Assembly: GCA_944325315.1 (NCBI GenBank)
Contig: CALVAA010000003.1
Location: 52,055 to 116,054, forward strand
DNA length: 64,000 bases
DNA from: Candidatus Gastranaerophilales bacterium
GTDB lineage: Bacteria > Cyanobacteriota > Vampirovibrionia > Gastranaerophilales > Gastranaerophilaceae
Reading direction: 5' to 3'
The position numbers were made by a program, and so were the translations under genes. The notes under the pieces were generated by a model that saw only the letters and a list, made by a program, of their open reading frames with translations, had not been told where the DNA came from and did not search any database. Position 1 is the first letter of the stretch, and every line of letters starts with the position of its first letter. This document shows, piece after piece, positions 37,101-44,184 of this stretch.

Positions 37101-37720
37101 TCCAATATTTGATTGAATTTGAAAAACTCTTGCTCAAATTGGTTGAATTTTTCAAGAATTTTAGATGATTTGTTGTATTTGTACTTAAACACAACAACAT
37201 GCGGGTTTATAAATTCGCAGATAGCACCAAAAACAATCTTTACTGTTGTTTTAATGTTTTGTATTACTTTTTGCTTGAATTCTTCTTTGTTGTATTTTTC
37301 AAAAGTTCTTTCAAGGTTGATAAAATCAATATAAAATAAAAGCGGTTTTTCTGCTTGTTTTTCTGTTTGTTTTTCTGTTTTTTCTTTTACTTGAAGGCTT
37401 TTGGTGTCTTTGTGTGTTTCGTTTTGATTTGTCGAAAATGTTTTTTGTCTTATGTTTGTATTTTGATTTTGAACTTTGATTTCTTCTTTTTCGCTGTCAA
37501 ATTCGTAATTACATTTTCTGCAAACCGAACTTGTGGCATAGTTTGCACTCTGGCAGACAGGACAAAATTTAACAAAAGTATAACCGCATTTTTTGCAGCT
37601 TACAGAGCCAAGCCGGGTAGGGGAACCGCATCTCGGGCATTTAAAAATTAACCTCAATTTACAGTTTGGACAAACAGCATCCTCGTTCGATACTTTTGTC
37701 TTGCATCTTGGACAAATCAA
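34112..37720 (-). CDS. Zinc-ribbon, cyclase-like, STAND-type ATPase with TPR tail
   Basis: A 1202-residue cytoplasmic protein from a TTG start with AGGAA upstream. Residues 1-75 hold three CxxC...CxxC zinc ribbons, and a charged linker follows. Residues 127-270 resemble a class III nucleotidyl cyclase domain (LLFYIDFINLERTF retains one Asp), but the second metal Asp in the usual GDG loop is missing (NPHVVVFKY). Residues 290-560 form an ATPase with Walker A APRGVGKTH (311-319) and Walker B FMIDDFDLID. The C-terminal 600 residues are helical repeats (TPR-like). This domain order occurs in signalling ATPases. The cyclase part is probably inactive and the input unknown. Confidence 0.75.
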   Translation of the reverse strand: MICPRCKTKVSNEDAVCPNCKLRLIFKCPRCGSPTRLGSVSCKKCGYTFVKFCPVCQSANYATSSVCRKCNYEFDSEKEEIKVQNQNTNIRQKTFSTNQNETHKDTKSLQVKEKTEKQTEKQAEKPLLFYIDFINLERTFEKYNKEEFKQKVIQNIKTTVKIVFGAICEFINPHVVVFKYKYNKSSKILEKFNQFEQEFFKFNQILEKTLDTGLSYKFAISTIDEVKKNKEVKQLKLGSDKDVIVSGGTYAKLSSELSLIKIASDSYKMILLEQKPTFTQAEDKKYDKALEIILDNLSDNNSQIRAISINAPRGVGKTHLLNDLYYKINRIKDKDTVVFYAQCSALVQISPYGLIQSFFIDLFDCPTVLKDEFNIKGFERKVLDRLNLEKIDEENLETIANLIYPIKKDYFENILINKEITYKYLKDVFDYVKQRKNVIFMIDDFDLIDESSYGFLKYLVSQNYFERDAKLILGYKNQHSVEMYFQSSKFNSSNCLNISLRRLNVSESKIFVKKVLGQNSDTPNEILTQIAYNAQGNIAYIEQILQYLFERKILSVENKIVKFNREFTELEIPSTLEKCFYERLDFLKQHHLKEYVFLNTASLLGDKLDYRLLAGLFELSENEFFEIVGFLDKKGYLKRKYDDIYGFKNSLTWSYCYIKAKEEEAIKEDAKKLLVELNNKTISTPLICPILAQIIGNKELAYSLWTKNLQYANYIGDVNIYAMAQKQSLILLENVKLDNFEYTKNNICERLGKLIYEKNPLEAKDYLANAITSAQKNNDTNRIIDLSGYLTKSLYLTQDYTGVVEIVDNILKYFDKKDKTEKKSTLELQIALIKTRKLEALLKLGSWEEITSLVNSEINPILQKHLNFFSKHKWISQNEIFYTWIESNIILAQSYSQQGSIMAFELINEIDKVLSKERGQRIDSLKVRLAFADAMASTSRGYFDESDAILQDILKNYAYVIDSPNLVCEWNEINIINKILRLDTLTIKEDLFEATAYANNCGDEVSKNLFKTLLAYIFLEEKSYLKAIEIATSQMQFFSSKKIALGALLAWYISAAATAANKADTYCIEICEKAVKICENARNNNLYFKILFQELLAKSYLKLNDKENAQMYCDLALQSANSNELLYLQLRLNNLKAQIAREKLTDQADNKKFDFAQSTIKMYNRTLDLAKRLNLVNHIKKIEKELTSFKAHCQLNRIIEDK

Positions 37721-38118
37721 AATATAATTCCTAATAGGTTATTACACTTTATAAAAATTATAATATAAATATTTTAATAATTTAATATTTATTACATTTT
37801 TGTAAAGAATGGTTATAAATAACTTTTTATAAAGGTTCTTTTTAGCGTGTCCGGGTTGACTTTTATTTAATTGATTCTTTTTTTAAAAGTACATAAGACT
37901 ATTCTTTTGTCAGGGTAGCTATGCTTTTTGAATTTAGTGCATCTTGTATTAAATGATTTTTATTTATTCCAAAGTGACCGTTGTTAAAGTTTATAAGCCT
38001 TGCTCTTATTGTGTAATCTTGTGTAAAATATTATTAAACTTATAAAAATGTAAAAAATAATCAATTTTTACATTTTTTAATATTTTTATCTGGTTTTTAT
38101 TTGTGGTAGGATTATATT
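37721..38118. other. AT-rich intergenic region before pdxJ
   Basis: Nearly 400 bases between divergent genes with no convincing frame. It should hold promoters for both directions. The only clear structure is a 13-bp AT-only hairpin at 38044-38077, about 40 bases before the pdxJ start. Confidence 0.5.
38044..38077 (+). terminator. AT-only hairpin upstream of pdxJ
   Basis: AAAAATGTAAAAA (38044-38056) and TTTTTACATTTTT (38065-38077) form a perfect stem with an 8-base loop followed by T-rich DNA. It could be a weak terminator or attenuator in the pdxJ leader, or only part of the AT-rich promoter region. Confidence 0.35.
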
Positions 38119-38826
38119 ATGAGATTAGGAGTTAATATTGATCATATAGCAACGCTGAGAAATGCAAGAGGCGGAATCGAGCCTGATTTAAAAGAGGCTG
38201 CAAAAATTGCGCTAAAAGAAGATATATTCGGTCTTACGATGCATTTAAGGGAAGACAGACGCCATATAAAAGAAAAAGACTTGTATGACATTAAAGCCTT
38301 AGGTGCAAAAATAAACCTTGAAATGGCGGCAGTGGATGAAATTCAAAAAATTGCACTGGATTTAATTCCAAACAGTGTTTGCGTTGTGCCAGAAAGGCGC
38401 TTGGAAGTTACAACCGAGGGCGGATTGGATGTTTCAATCCAAAAAGAACATTTAAAAAATTTTATTGCTCCAATTAAACAAAAAGGTATTCTTGTAAGTC
38501 TTTTTATCGATGCAAATATTGAACAAATTGAAGCTTCAAAATATGTAGGAGCAGACTATATTGAGCTTCATACAGGTTCTTTTTCAAACGCCTTTTTAAG
38601 GGGAGATTATCAAAAAGAATTTGATGAATTAAAAAAAGCAAGCTCCTATGCTCAAAAAATCGGTTTAAAAGTAAATGCAGGTCATGGCCTGAACTATCAA
38701 AATGTGTATTTAATGAAAGAAATTCCGGGGCTTTTAGAGCTTAATATCGGGCACAGTATTATATCAAGAGCTGTTTTTTGCGGCTTTCAGGATGCAATAA
38801 GGCAAATGATTGAGCTTATTAAATAA
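38119..38826 (+). CDS. pdxJ: Pyridoxine 5'-phosphate synthase
   Basis: A 235-residue TIM-barrel enzyme of the DXP-dependent vitamin B6 pathway that condenses 3-amino-2-oxopropyl phosphate with deoxyxylulose phosphate. RLGVNIDHIATLRNARGG (residues 2-19) and MHLREDRRHIKEKDL are signatures. VPERRLEVTTEGGLD, ELHTGSFSNAF and NAGHGLNYQNV follow in the expected order. Length is normal. It is transcribed alone ahead of rplU-rpmA. Confidence 0.96.
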   Translation: MRLGVNIDHIATLRNARGGIEPDLKEAAKIALKEDIFGLTMHLREDRRHIKEKDLYDIKALGAKINLEMAAVDEIQKIALDLIPNSVCVVPERRLEVTTEGGLDVSIQKEHLKNFIAPIKQKGILVSLFIDANIEQIEASKYVGADYIELHTGSFSNAFLRGDYQKEFDELKKASSYAQKIGLKVNAGHGLNYQNVYLMKEIPGLLELNIGHSIISRAVFCGFQDAIRQMIELIK

Positions 38827-38844
38827 GTTTTGTAAACAATATTC

Positions 38845-38873
38845 TTGACATTAATTTTTGTCTTAGATATATT
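38845..38873 (+). promoter_or_regulatory. Promoter of rplU-rpmA
   Basis: TTGACA at 38845-38850, a 17-base spacer, and TATATT at 38868-38873. This is the best sigma-70-type promoter in the window and sits directly ahead of a structured leader. Confidence 0.75.
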
Positions 38874-38888
38874 AGAAAAGCAGATAGG

Positions 38889-38944
38889 TTGGTCGCAACT
38901 AAATGCTTGGGTGTAAATCACAAGCTGCGATTCCTTAAAAGAAA
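38889..38944 (+). promoter_or_regulatory. Structured 5' leader of rplU (L21 leader-like)
   Basis: The transcribed leader folds into two stacked helices: TCGCA (38893-38897) with TGCGA (38926-38930), and GCTTG (38905-38909) with the directly adjacent CAAGC (38921-38925). A further GTG/CAC pair lies inside. It ends just before the AAAGGAT ribosome site. Ribosomal-protein leaders of this kind bind their own product; resemblance to the known L21 leader is by position and shape, not by a covariance match. Confidence 0.5.
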
Positions 38945-38953
38945 GGATATAAA

Positions 38954-39307
38954 ATGTACGCTATAGTTGAAACAGGCGGAAAACAATACAAATTCGAAGA
39001 AGGCAGATATGTTGATATCGAATTGTTGGATGCCAAAGCAGACGACAAAATTACTTTCGATAAAGTAGTTATGCTCGTTAACGGCAAAAAATCAAAAGTC
39101 GGAAGACCTTATGTGGCTTCGGCTACTGTTGACGGTACAGTTGTTAAAAACGACAAAGCAAGAAAAGTAATTGTTTACAAACAACGTCCTAAAAAAGGCA
39201 CCAGAGTTAAACAAGGTCACAGACAACAATTCACTCGTGTTATGATTAATAAAATTAATACAAAAGCTAAAGCTTCAAAGAGTGAAGAAACAACAGGAGA
39301 AGAATAA
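38954..39307 (+). CDS. rplU: Large ribosomal subunit protein L21
   Basis: A 117-residue ribosomal protein starting [19 protein letters not shown], the L21 signature. [25 protein letters not shown] is the 23S rRNA-binding stretch. A short Lys/Glu tail follows. It is followed after two bases by rpmA, the usual gene order. Confidence 0.97.
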   Translation: MYAIVETGGKQYKFEEGRYVDIELLDAKADDKITFDKVVMLVNGKKSKVGRPYVASATVDGTVVKNDKARKVIVYKQRPKKGTRVKQGHRQQFTRVMINKINTKAKASKSEETTGEE

Positions 39308-39309
39308 AA

Positions 39310-39564
39310 ATGGCACATAAGAAGGGTGTAGGTTCATCTAAAAACGGACGTGATTCCGAAAGTAAGAGATTAGGCGTTAAAAAATACGCTAATGAGCAGG
39401 TTGTTGCAGGAAATATTCTGGTTAGACAACGTGGTACAAAAATTCATCCGGGTAATAATGTCGGAATAGGAAAAGATGACACTTTGTTTGCCTTAATTGA
39501 CGGCGTAGTAAAATTTGAGCCTTACAGAAGAACAAGAAAACAAGTTAGCGTTTATGCTAATTAA
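39310..39564 (+). CDS. rpmA: Large ribosomal subunit protein L27
   Basis: An 84-residue protein starting [22 protein letters not shown], with [28 protein letters not shown], the L27 signature. The N-terminus reaches the peptidyl-transferase centre. It starts with MAHKKG directly and lacks the cleavable N-terminal extension seen in Firmicutes. Confidence 0.97.
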   Translation: MAHKKGVGSSKNGRDSESKRLGVKKYANEQVVAGNILVRQRGTKIHPGNNVGIGKDDTLFALIDGVVKFEPYRRTRKQVSVYAN

Positions 39565-39590
39565 CTAATATTGAAAATTTAATATGGTTT

Positions 39591-39668
39591 GGGAGCGTAG
39601 CTCAGTTTGGTTAGAGCGCATGCCTGTCACGCATGAGGTCGCGGGTTCGAGCCCCGTCGTTCCCGCCA
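39591..39668 (+). tRNA. tRNA-Asp (GTC), CCA encoded
   Basis: A cloverleaf is readable by eye. The acceptor arm GGGAGCG pairs with CGTTCCC (one G-U), the D arm contains AGCTCAG...GAGC, and the anticodon loop CTGTCAC has GTC at 39626-39628. The T arm is GCGGGTTCGAGCCCCGT-like, the discriminator is G, and CCA is encoded at 39666-39668. Confidence 0.95.
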
Positions 39669-39678
39669 TTTAAAAATT

Positions 39679-39700
39679 GACCCTCTTGAGGGTCTTTTTT
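39679..39700 (+). terminator. Rho-independent terminator after tRNA-Asp
   Basis: GACCCTC (39679-39685) and GAGGGTC (39688-39694) form a compact stem followed by six T residues. It ends the rplU-rpmA-tRNA unit. Confidence 0.88.
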
Positions 39701-39866
39701 AATGGTTTGCATTTCGGTTTTCACTATGTTCTTGTCTGCCTTGGATTTCTTTATTTCTATAAATTATTCATAGGAACAGCATACATAGCAATTCTTCCGG
39801 TGTATTGTACGCTCACCTGTATATATCTCCCTGTAAAAGGTTTTTCTTTTGCCATGTTATCTCTAA

Positions 39867-40100
39867 CTATTCTAAATGTTTAAAGGAATCTAATTTAATA
39901 TCTGTACCGGATTTTACTTCTATATCATAAATATCATTATCTGTTTCTATAATAAAGTCTATTTCATATTTCCTGTTATCTCTATAATGAGATAAAACAA
40001 CTTTTCGCTCAGAATCAACCTGCGGTATTAACTGATTATACACAAATGTTTCTGTAAGTTAACCGGATTTATCACTATCTTTATAAACTTCTTTTCATTC
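39867..40100 (-). pseudogene. C-terminal remnant of a DUF4143 (AAA_14-type) ATPase
   Basis: On the minus strand a frame reads LTETFVYNQLIPQVDSERK, then YRDNRKYEIDFIIETDND and IEVKSGTDIKLDS, ending in TAG at 39869-39867. ExFVxxxL followed by YxRxxxxxEIDFII and a final VK-x-G is the typical C-terminal half of DUF4143 ATPases. A TAA (40061-40059) interrupts the frame just before LTETF, and the ATPase half is missing, so this is a dead fragment. Intact genes of this family are common, mobile and often toxin-antitoxin-like in gut bacteria. Confidence 0.65.
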
Positions 40101-40221
40101 TAATTTAAAATTTGATGTAATATGGGTTTTGGAAAACCCGTCTTTAAAAGTTATTTCAATAATTTCTATATAAAAATACTAATAACAAAACACACTGCCA
40201 AGCATATCAAAAAATGCATTA

Positions 40222-40239
40222 TAGGTACTTACTATTTTG
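40222..40239 (+). promoter_or_regulatory. Operator-like motif, copy 1
   Basis: ATAGGTACTTACTATTTT lies 46 bases before the dehydrogenase pseudogene start. It matches 16 of 18 bases with 42189-42206, upstream of an acetyltransferase gene. GTACTTAC-like half-sites are used by some HxlR-type regulators; no such regulator gene is in the window. Confidence 0.35.
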
Positions 40240-40285
40240 ATAAATATAGCAGATAATTAAACTATTAAATAAGTAAGGAGTTAAT

Positions 40286-41043
40286 TTGCAAGAGTGTTTT
40301 AAAAATAAAGTTGTACTAATAACCGGTGCTGCTTAGGGTATCGGGCTTGCAACAGCACAGGAATTTGCAAAAGCAGGGGCTAAGGTTGTATTGTCTGATG
40401 TTGTTGATATGAAAGAACAGGTTAAAGAATTGACTGATGCAGGTTTAAGCGCTGTTGAATATAAGTGCGATGTATCCAGCCCTGAACAGGTTGAACTTAT
40501 GATTAACTGGATTGTTGAAAAATACGGTCGCTTGGATTGCGGATTTAATAACGCAGGCGTTCAGACTCCCTAAAGACCAATGGCAGAAATTACTTATGAA
40601 GAATTTGATAAAACGGTTGCAGTTGATTTAAAGGGTGTTTGGAACTGTATGAAATATGAAATCATACAGATGCTAAAGCAAGAAGATAAGGGCTGTATAG
40701 TAAATACATCTTCTCAAGGCGGAATGACAGGATTCCCGGGACAGGCTGCATATATTGCCTGCAAGCACGCAATTATTGGTTTAACAAGAACAGCTTCAAT
40801 TGATTACGCTTCAAAAGGTATCAGAATTAACGCAGTTTTTCTGGTGTAATATTAACCCCGATGGCAAAAGACATTATTAAACGCAACCCCCTTATGGAAG
40901 AAACTATGGTTAGAGATATTCCTAAAGGCAGACTCGGAGAACCTTATGAAATAGCACACGCTGTTATGTGGTTATGCTCTCCGTATGCAACATTCGTTGA
41001 TGGTGCAGCAATCTCGGTTGATGGCGGTTTTACAATTCATTAA
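40286..41043 (+). pseudogene. Broken short-chain dehydrogenase/reductase (SDR)
   Basis: A full-length SDR can be read in pieces behind an AAGGAG ribosome site: VVLITGAA-stop-GIGLATAQEFA (NAD loop), NNAGV, VNTSSQGG, the YIACK active site (Tyr-x3-Lys) and DGAAISVDGGF. It is broken three times. TAG at 40334-40336 stands where Gln/Ser is expected in TGAAxGIG. TAA at 40571-40573 follows GVQTP. A one-base loss near 40840 shifts the frame after RINAV. Both stops are explained by C-to-T changes in Gln codons. Similarity along the whole length suggests recent decay. Original substrate unknown. Confidence 0.85.
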
Positions 41044-41504
41044 GCAGGTTTTATGGTTAATGACAACCGCAGAATTTTATAAAAACAACAGACTATTAAG
41101 CATAACATTATTAACACAACCGATTTTCAACAAAGCTGATGCTAATTTTTAGAGAGGGAAAGTTAATTACCCTATACAGGACTCTGAAAAATGTTCTGCT
41201 GCAGTGAAAATCACGGCATTAGGGTTTAATTTTCAGAGTGGAAATATATGATGACAGATATAATACTGAGCAGCAAAAACAGGTGAATAACCAGAAAAAG
41301 GATACAATGAAATAATAAAATAATAAAATTTGCTAATTTGTTTAAATATTTAGAATTGTTTTACTAAAAAACAAATCACCTGCAACAAGAAATTGAACTA
41401 TGCGTTTCTTTATAGCGGTATTTATGATACATAAGGAAATTTTTTAGTACAGTTATGCTTTTTGGAGCTTATTAGTTAAATAACAGAAGCAAAGTATTTA
41501 TATA
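41044..41504. other. Intergenic stretch with unrecognised debris
   Basis: About 460 bases with stop codons in all frames. Short coding-like patches occur near 41150-41310, but no family can be named. Probably further degraded gene remains. Confidence 0.4.
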
Positions 41505-42089
41505 TTATTTTTTTCTGATGTCATCGAAAAATTTGATAACCCGGCAAGGATTACCAACCGCAACGCAGTTTTCGGGAATTGAACGAGTAACGACACTGCC
41601 TGCCCCAATTACACTATTTTCACCTATTGTTACACCCGGAAGAATAATAACTCCGCCGCCAATCCAGACGCCGTCTTTTATTTCTACAGGATCTGCACAG
41701 GTTGTATAATAGCAGTTGGAATCTTCTTTTTTTTCAATAAATCTTTGTTCCGGCAATAAAGGGTGATATGCAGTATAGATTTGAACATTTGGCGCAATTA
41801 GAACTTTACTTCCTATTGTAATTTTTTCATTATCAATAAAAGTGCAGTTTGAATTTATTATTACATCATCCCCAATAAAAATATTGCTTCCAAAATCGCA
41901 AAAGAAATTTACATCAATAGCAACATTTTTCCCTATTGAGCCGAATAATTCTTTCAAAATAGCATACTTTTTTTCTAAATCATCATACTTTGTTTGGGAA
42001 TATTCTTTTGTTAAAGCCCTGGCTTTAACATTAATATCAAAAAGTTCTTTTGATTCCGTATCAATGTATCTGTATTCTTTTGTATTCAT
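41505..42089 (-). CDS. Sugar O-acetyltransferase (maltose/galactoside acetyltransferase family)
   Basis: A 194-residue left-handed beta-helix enzyme that transfers acetate from acetyl-CoA to a sugar hydroxyl. The N-terminal Mac domain has the KARALTKEYSQTKYDD-type helix, and FFCDFGSNIFIGDDVIINSNCTFID the first coils. IYTAYHPL carries the catalytic His, and GVWIGGGVIILPGVTIGENSVIGAGSVVTRSIPE with GNPCRVIK closes the protein. Substrate unknown. It is divergent from another acetyltransferase at 42275, and a related one lies at 54939. Confidence 0.88.
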   Translation of the reverse strand: MNTKEYRYIDTESKELFDINVKARALTKEYSQTKYDDLEKKYAILKELFGSIGKNVAIDVNFFCDFGSNIFIGDDVIINSNCTFIDNEKITIGSKVLIAPNVQIYTAYHPLLPEQRFIEKKEDSNCYYTTCADPVEIKDGVWIGGGVIILPGVTIGENSVIGAGSVVTRSIPENCVAVGNPCRVIKFFDDIRKK

Positions 42090-42166
42090 ATAAACTTTTT
42101 TTATTTTCTTATTAATATTTATAAAGTAATTTTATAATAAGTTAATAAAAATGTTAATTATACAAA

Positions 42167-42206
42167 ATAAGTATTGCTAAAATTCAATATAGGTATTTGC
42201 TATTTT
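42167..42206. promoter_or_regulatory. Operator-like motif, copy 2, with a degenerate second copy
   Basis: ATAGGTATTTGCTATTTT at 42189-42206 resembles 40222-40239. A shorter variant, ATAAGTATTGCTAAAATT, sits just left at 42167-42184 as a direct repeat. The pair lies in the shared intergenic region of the two divergent acetyltransferase genes, so it could control both. Confidence 0.35.
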
Positions 42207-42274
42207 AAATATCACGATAAATAATGATGTAAGGTTAAAATTTAATCAACAATAAAATAAAAGAGAAATTTATT

Positions 42275-42871
42275 ATGTTTTATAAAGCAAAAAAAAGAAT
42301 AATGAGCATAGAAGAATTCCAAAAAAAAATGTCCGAAAGGGAATATGTAAGCGTTGATTCTGAACTGTCAATTATGTTTCATCAATTAGCTCAAGAAGCG
42401 ATAAAAATAACAACAAAAATAAATAGCAAATATCATAGTCAAAAAGAATTAAGAAAATTATTTTCTAAATTGACAGGAAGGAAAACCCCGGAAACTTTTT
42501 GTTTATTCCCTCCTTTTTATACCGAATGCGGTAAAAACATAACTATAGGTGAAAATGTTTTTATAAATGCGTGCTGTAAATTCCAAGATCAAGGCGGAAT
42601 CACAATAGGGGACGGATGTTTTTTGGGGCATAATGTAACAATTGCAACATTAAACCACGAACTTAATCCTAAATATCGTGCAAACATTGTGCCAAATTCT
42701 GTTCAAATAGGCAAAAATGTTTGGATTGGCTCAAATTCAATTATTTTATCGGGCGTTGAAATTGGCGACGGAGCAGTTGTTGGTGCAGGAAGTGTTGTAA
42801 CAAAAAATGTCCCTGAAAATACAGTTGTTATAGGAAACCCTGCAAGGGTAATAAAAAAAATAGACGCATAA
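42275..42871 (+). CDS. Hexapeptide-repeat O-acetyltransferase
   Basis: A 198-residue enzyme related to the neighbour at 41505 but with a longer N-terminal helix region. [25 protein letters not shown] begins the beta-helix, and [10 protein letters not shown] has the catalytic His. [39 protein letters not shown] and GNPARVIK complete it. ATG at 42275 follows AGAGAAA; an ATG at 42302 is an alternative. Substrate unknown. It shares an upstream motif with the SDR pseudogene. Confidence 0.85.
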   Translation: MFYKAKKRIMSIEEFQKKMSEREYVSVDSELSIMFHQLAQEAIKITTKINSKYHSQKELRKLFSKLTGRKTPETFCLFPPFYTECGKNITIGENVFINACCKFQDQGGITIGDGCFLGHNVTIATLNHELNPKYRANIVPNSVQIGKNVWIGSNSIILSGVEIGDGAVVGAGSVVTKNVPENTVVIGNPARVIKKIDA

Positions 42872-42898
42872 AATTTCCCCTTTTTTTGTTTTATTTCT

Positions 42899-44005
42899 TT
42901 AATTTGCAACAAAATCTTTGAATGCCGGAGAAATATTTCTCATTATCAGGTTGTATGGATTTATCTTGTTTTGTTTTTTGTTGTCTTTTTCAAATGCTTT
43001 TTTTGTTGCCGTTCTGTTTAAAAGAGCAATTGCTGCAGCAATTAAAAGTGTATTTATGGAAAAATTAAGCCCGCAGGCAATATTTTTTGTTTTAAGATAT
43101 TTTTCCGCTGTATTTTCAGACATTTTTAAAATGTCTTCATAGCTTTTTATCTTGCCATTTTCCATAACCTTAGTGCCGAATTTTTTATCAAAAGTTTTAT
43201 ATAAAGGTTTTTCTATGACTTTTGTGCCAAAAAGCAGCATTGGCACGGTAACAGAGAATCTTCTTATGTTTTCGTTTCTTTCGTATTTGTCTCTGGATGA
43301 ATTCAGATAACTTGCAATGCTTACAGGGAAAATCAATGCTGCATAGTGAGCAAGGTTTAAATCACCTGTTTTGGTAAAATCAAAGTACTTTATTATTTTA
43401 TTTAGGATAGGTTCTATTAGTTTATAGCCTTTATTGGATTTTCCGGCTTTTAATATTATTCCTGTCGTTGTTAAACCTGTAGCTATTATAAGCATAGTAT
43501 TTTTTAATAGCTTTTTACTGCGCTGTTTTGCATCTTGCTTATGGTTTTTGGCTTTATCTTTGTTTAACCCGACAACTGCCGTAAAATCCGTTTTTCCGGT
43601 TCGCGAGTATGTCATTATATTTCTTGCCTTTGGAACTGCAAAAATCAACGGTAAAATTACGGAAAAGACAGACGCAATTTTACCGAACTTTCCGAGTTTT
43701 ATATTTTTTAAGCTCTTGGAATCAATGCTTTTTAATTCATTAATTGGGGTTGTTATTATTTCTTTGTTTGTTTTGTATACTTTTGAAAATAACCCTGTTG
43801 TTGCTTTGGCCAGCGCAGGTGCAGAAAAATAAAACAAGAGAGATTCCGAAATTTCCGAAAAACTTAATTCCTTTGCTTCGTCATTACTTCTTGCAAATGA
43901 AAGTTTGGCAGCCAATGTTCCGCCTGTATCTTTTGCAAACATGCCGATTGACGAGCTTGTTTCTAATGATTTTAAAATTTTAATCGGGATGGATAAATTT
44001 GTCAT
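42899..44005 (-). CDS. Membrane protein of unknown function
   Basis: A 368-residue protein with about six hydrophobic segments (around residues 45-65, 105-125, 165-185, 218-236, 253-268 and 320-340) separated by Lys/Asn-rich loops. There is no signal peptide and no catalytic motif I recognise. It stands alone between the acetyltransferase and the broken AsmA-like gene. The many Lys residues and the C-terminal KKQNKINPYNLIMRN tail suggest inner-membrane insertion with a cytoplasmic tail. I cannot name a family. Confidence 0.5.
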   Translation of the reverse strand: MTNLSIPIKILKSLETSSSIGMFAKDTGGTLAAKLSFARSNDEAKELSFSEISESLLFYFSAPALAKATTGLFSKVYKTNKEIITTPINELKSIDSKSLKNIKLGKFGKIASVFSVILPLIFAVPKARNIMTYSRTGKTDFTAVVGLNKDKAKNHKQDAKQRSKKLLKNTMLIIATGLTTTGIILKAGKSNKGYKLIEPILNKIIKYFDFTKTGDLNLAHYAALIFPVSIASYLNSSRDKYERNENIRRFSVTVPMLLFGTKVIEKPLYKTFDKKFGTKVMENGKIKSYEDILKMSENTAEKYLKTKNIACGLNFSINTLLIAAAIALLNRTATKKAFEKDNKKQNKINPYNLIMRNISPAFKDFVAN

Positions 44006-44184
44006 CTGAATAAAATCAATACAAATATACTGTGCAATTTAAAATATAGATATAACTACTATAGCAAACAACTGTTTTTATTCAAGAGTTTAATAATGTT
44101 TGTGCATAGAAAAATTTGATAAATTGTATTATAATATACTTATGCACAAAACCCTGTGCTAATCGGCATAAAGGAATTTTAATA

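Larger units (their letters stand above)
39669..40285. other. Decayed DNA between tRNA-Asp and the dehydrogenase pseudogene
   Basis: Apart from the terminator, this stretch holds only a DUF4143 remnant (39867-40100, minus) and a 32-codon minus frame (39757-39855) of unknown origin. A small GGGTTTT/AAAACCC hairpin lies at 40124-40139. An operator-like motif at 40222-40239 also occurs upstream of the gene at 42275. No intact gene is seen. Confidence 0.6.

Noticed and set aside
37721..38118. Possible small RNA gene in the gap before pdxJ
   Set aside because: No promoter-hairpin-terminator combination stands out beyond AT-rich sequence.
39591..39668. tRNA-Asp as a proven integration site
   Set aside because: No duplicated 3' end or integrase was seen in the window, so no att site is annotated.
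40286..41043. Stop-codon recoding (TAA/TAG as Gln) as a working gene
   Set aside because: All intact neighbours use TAA and TAG as true stops, and a frameshift near 40840 also breaks the frame.
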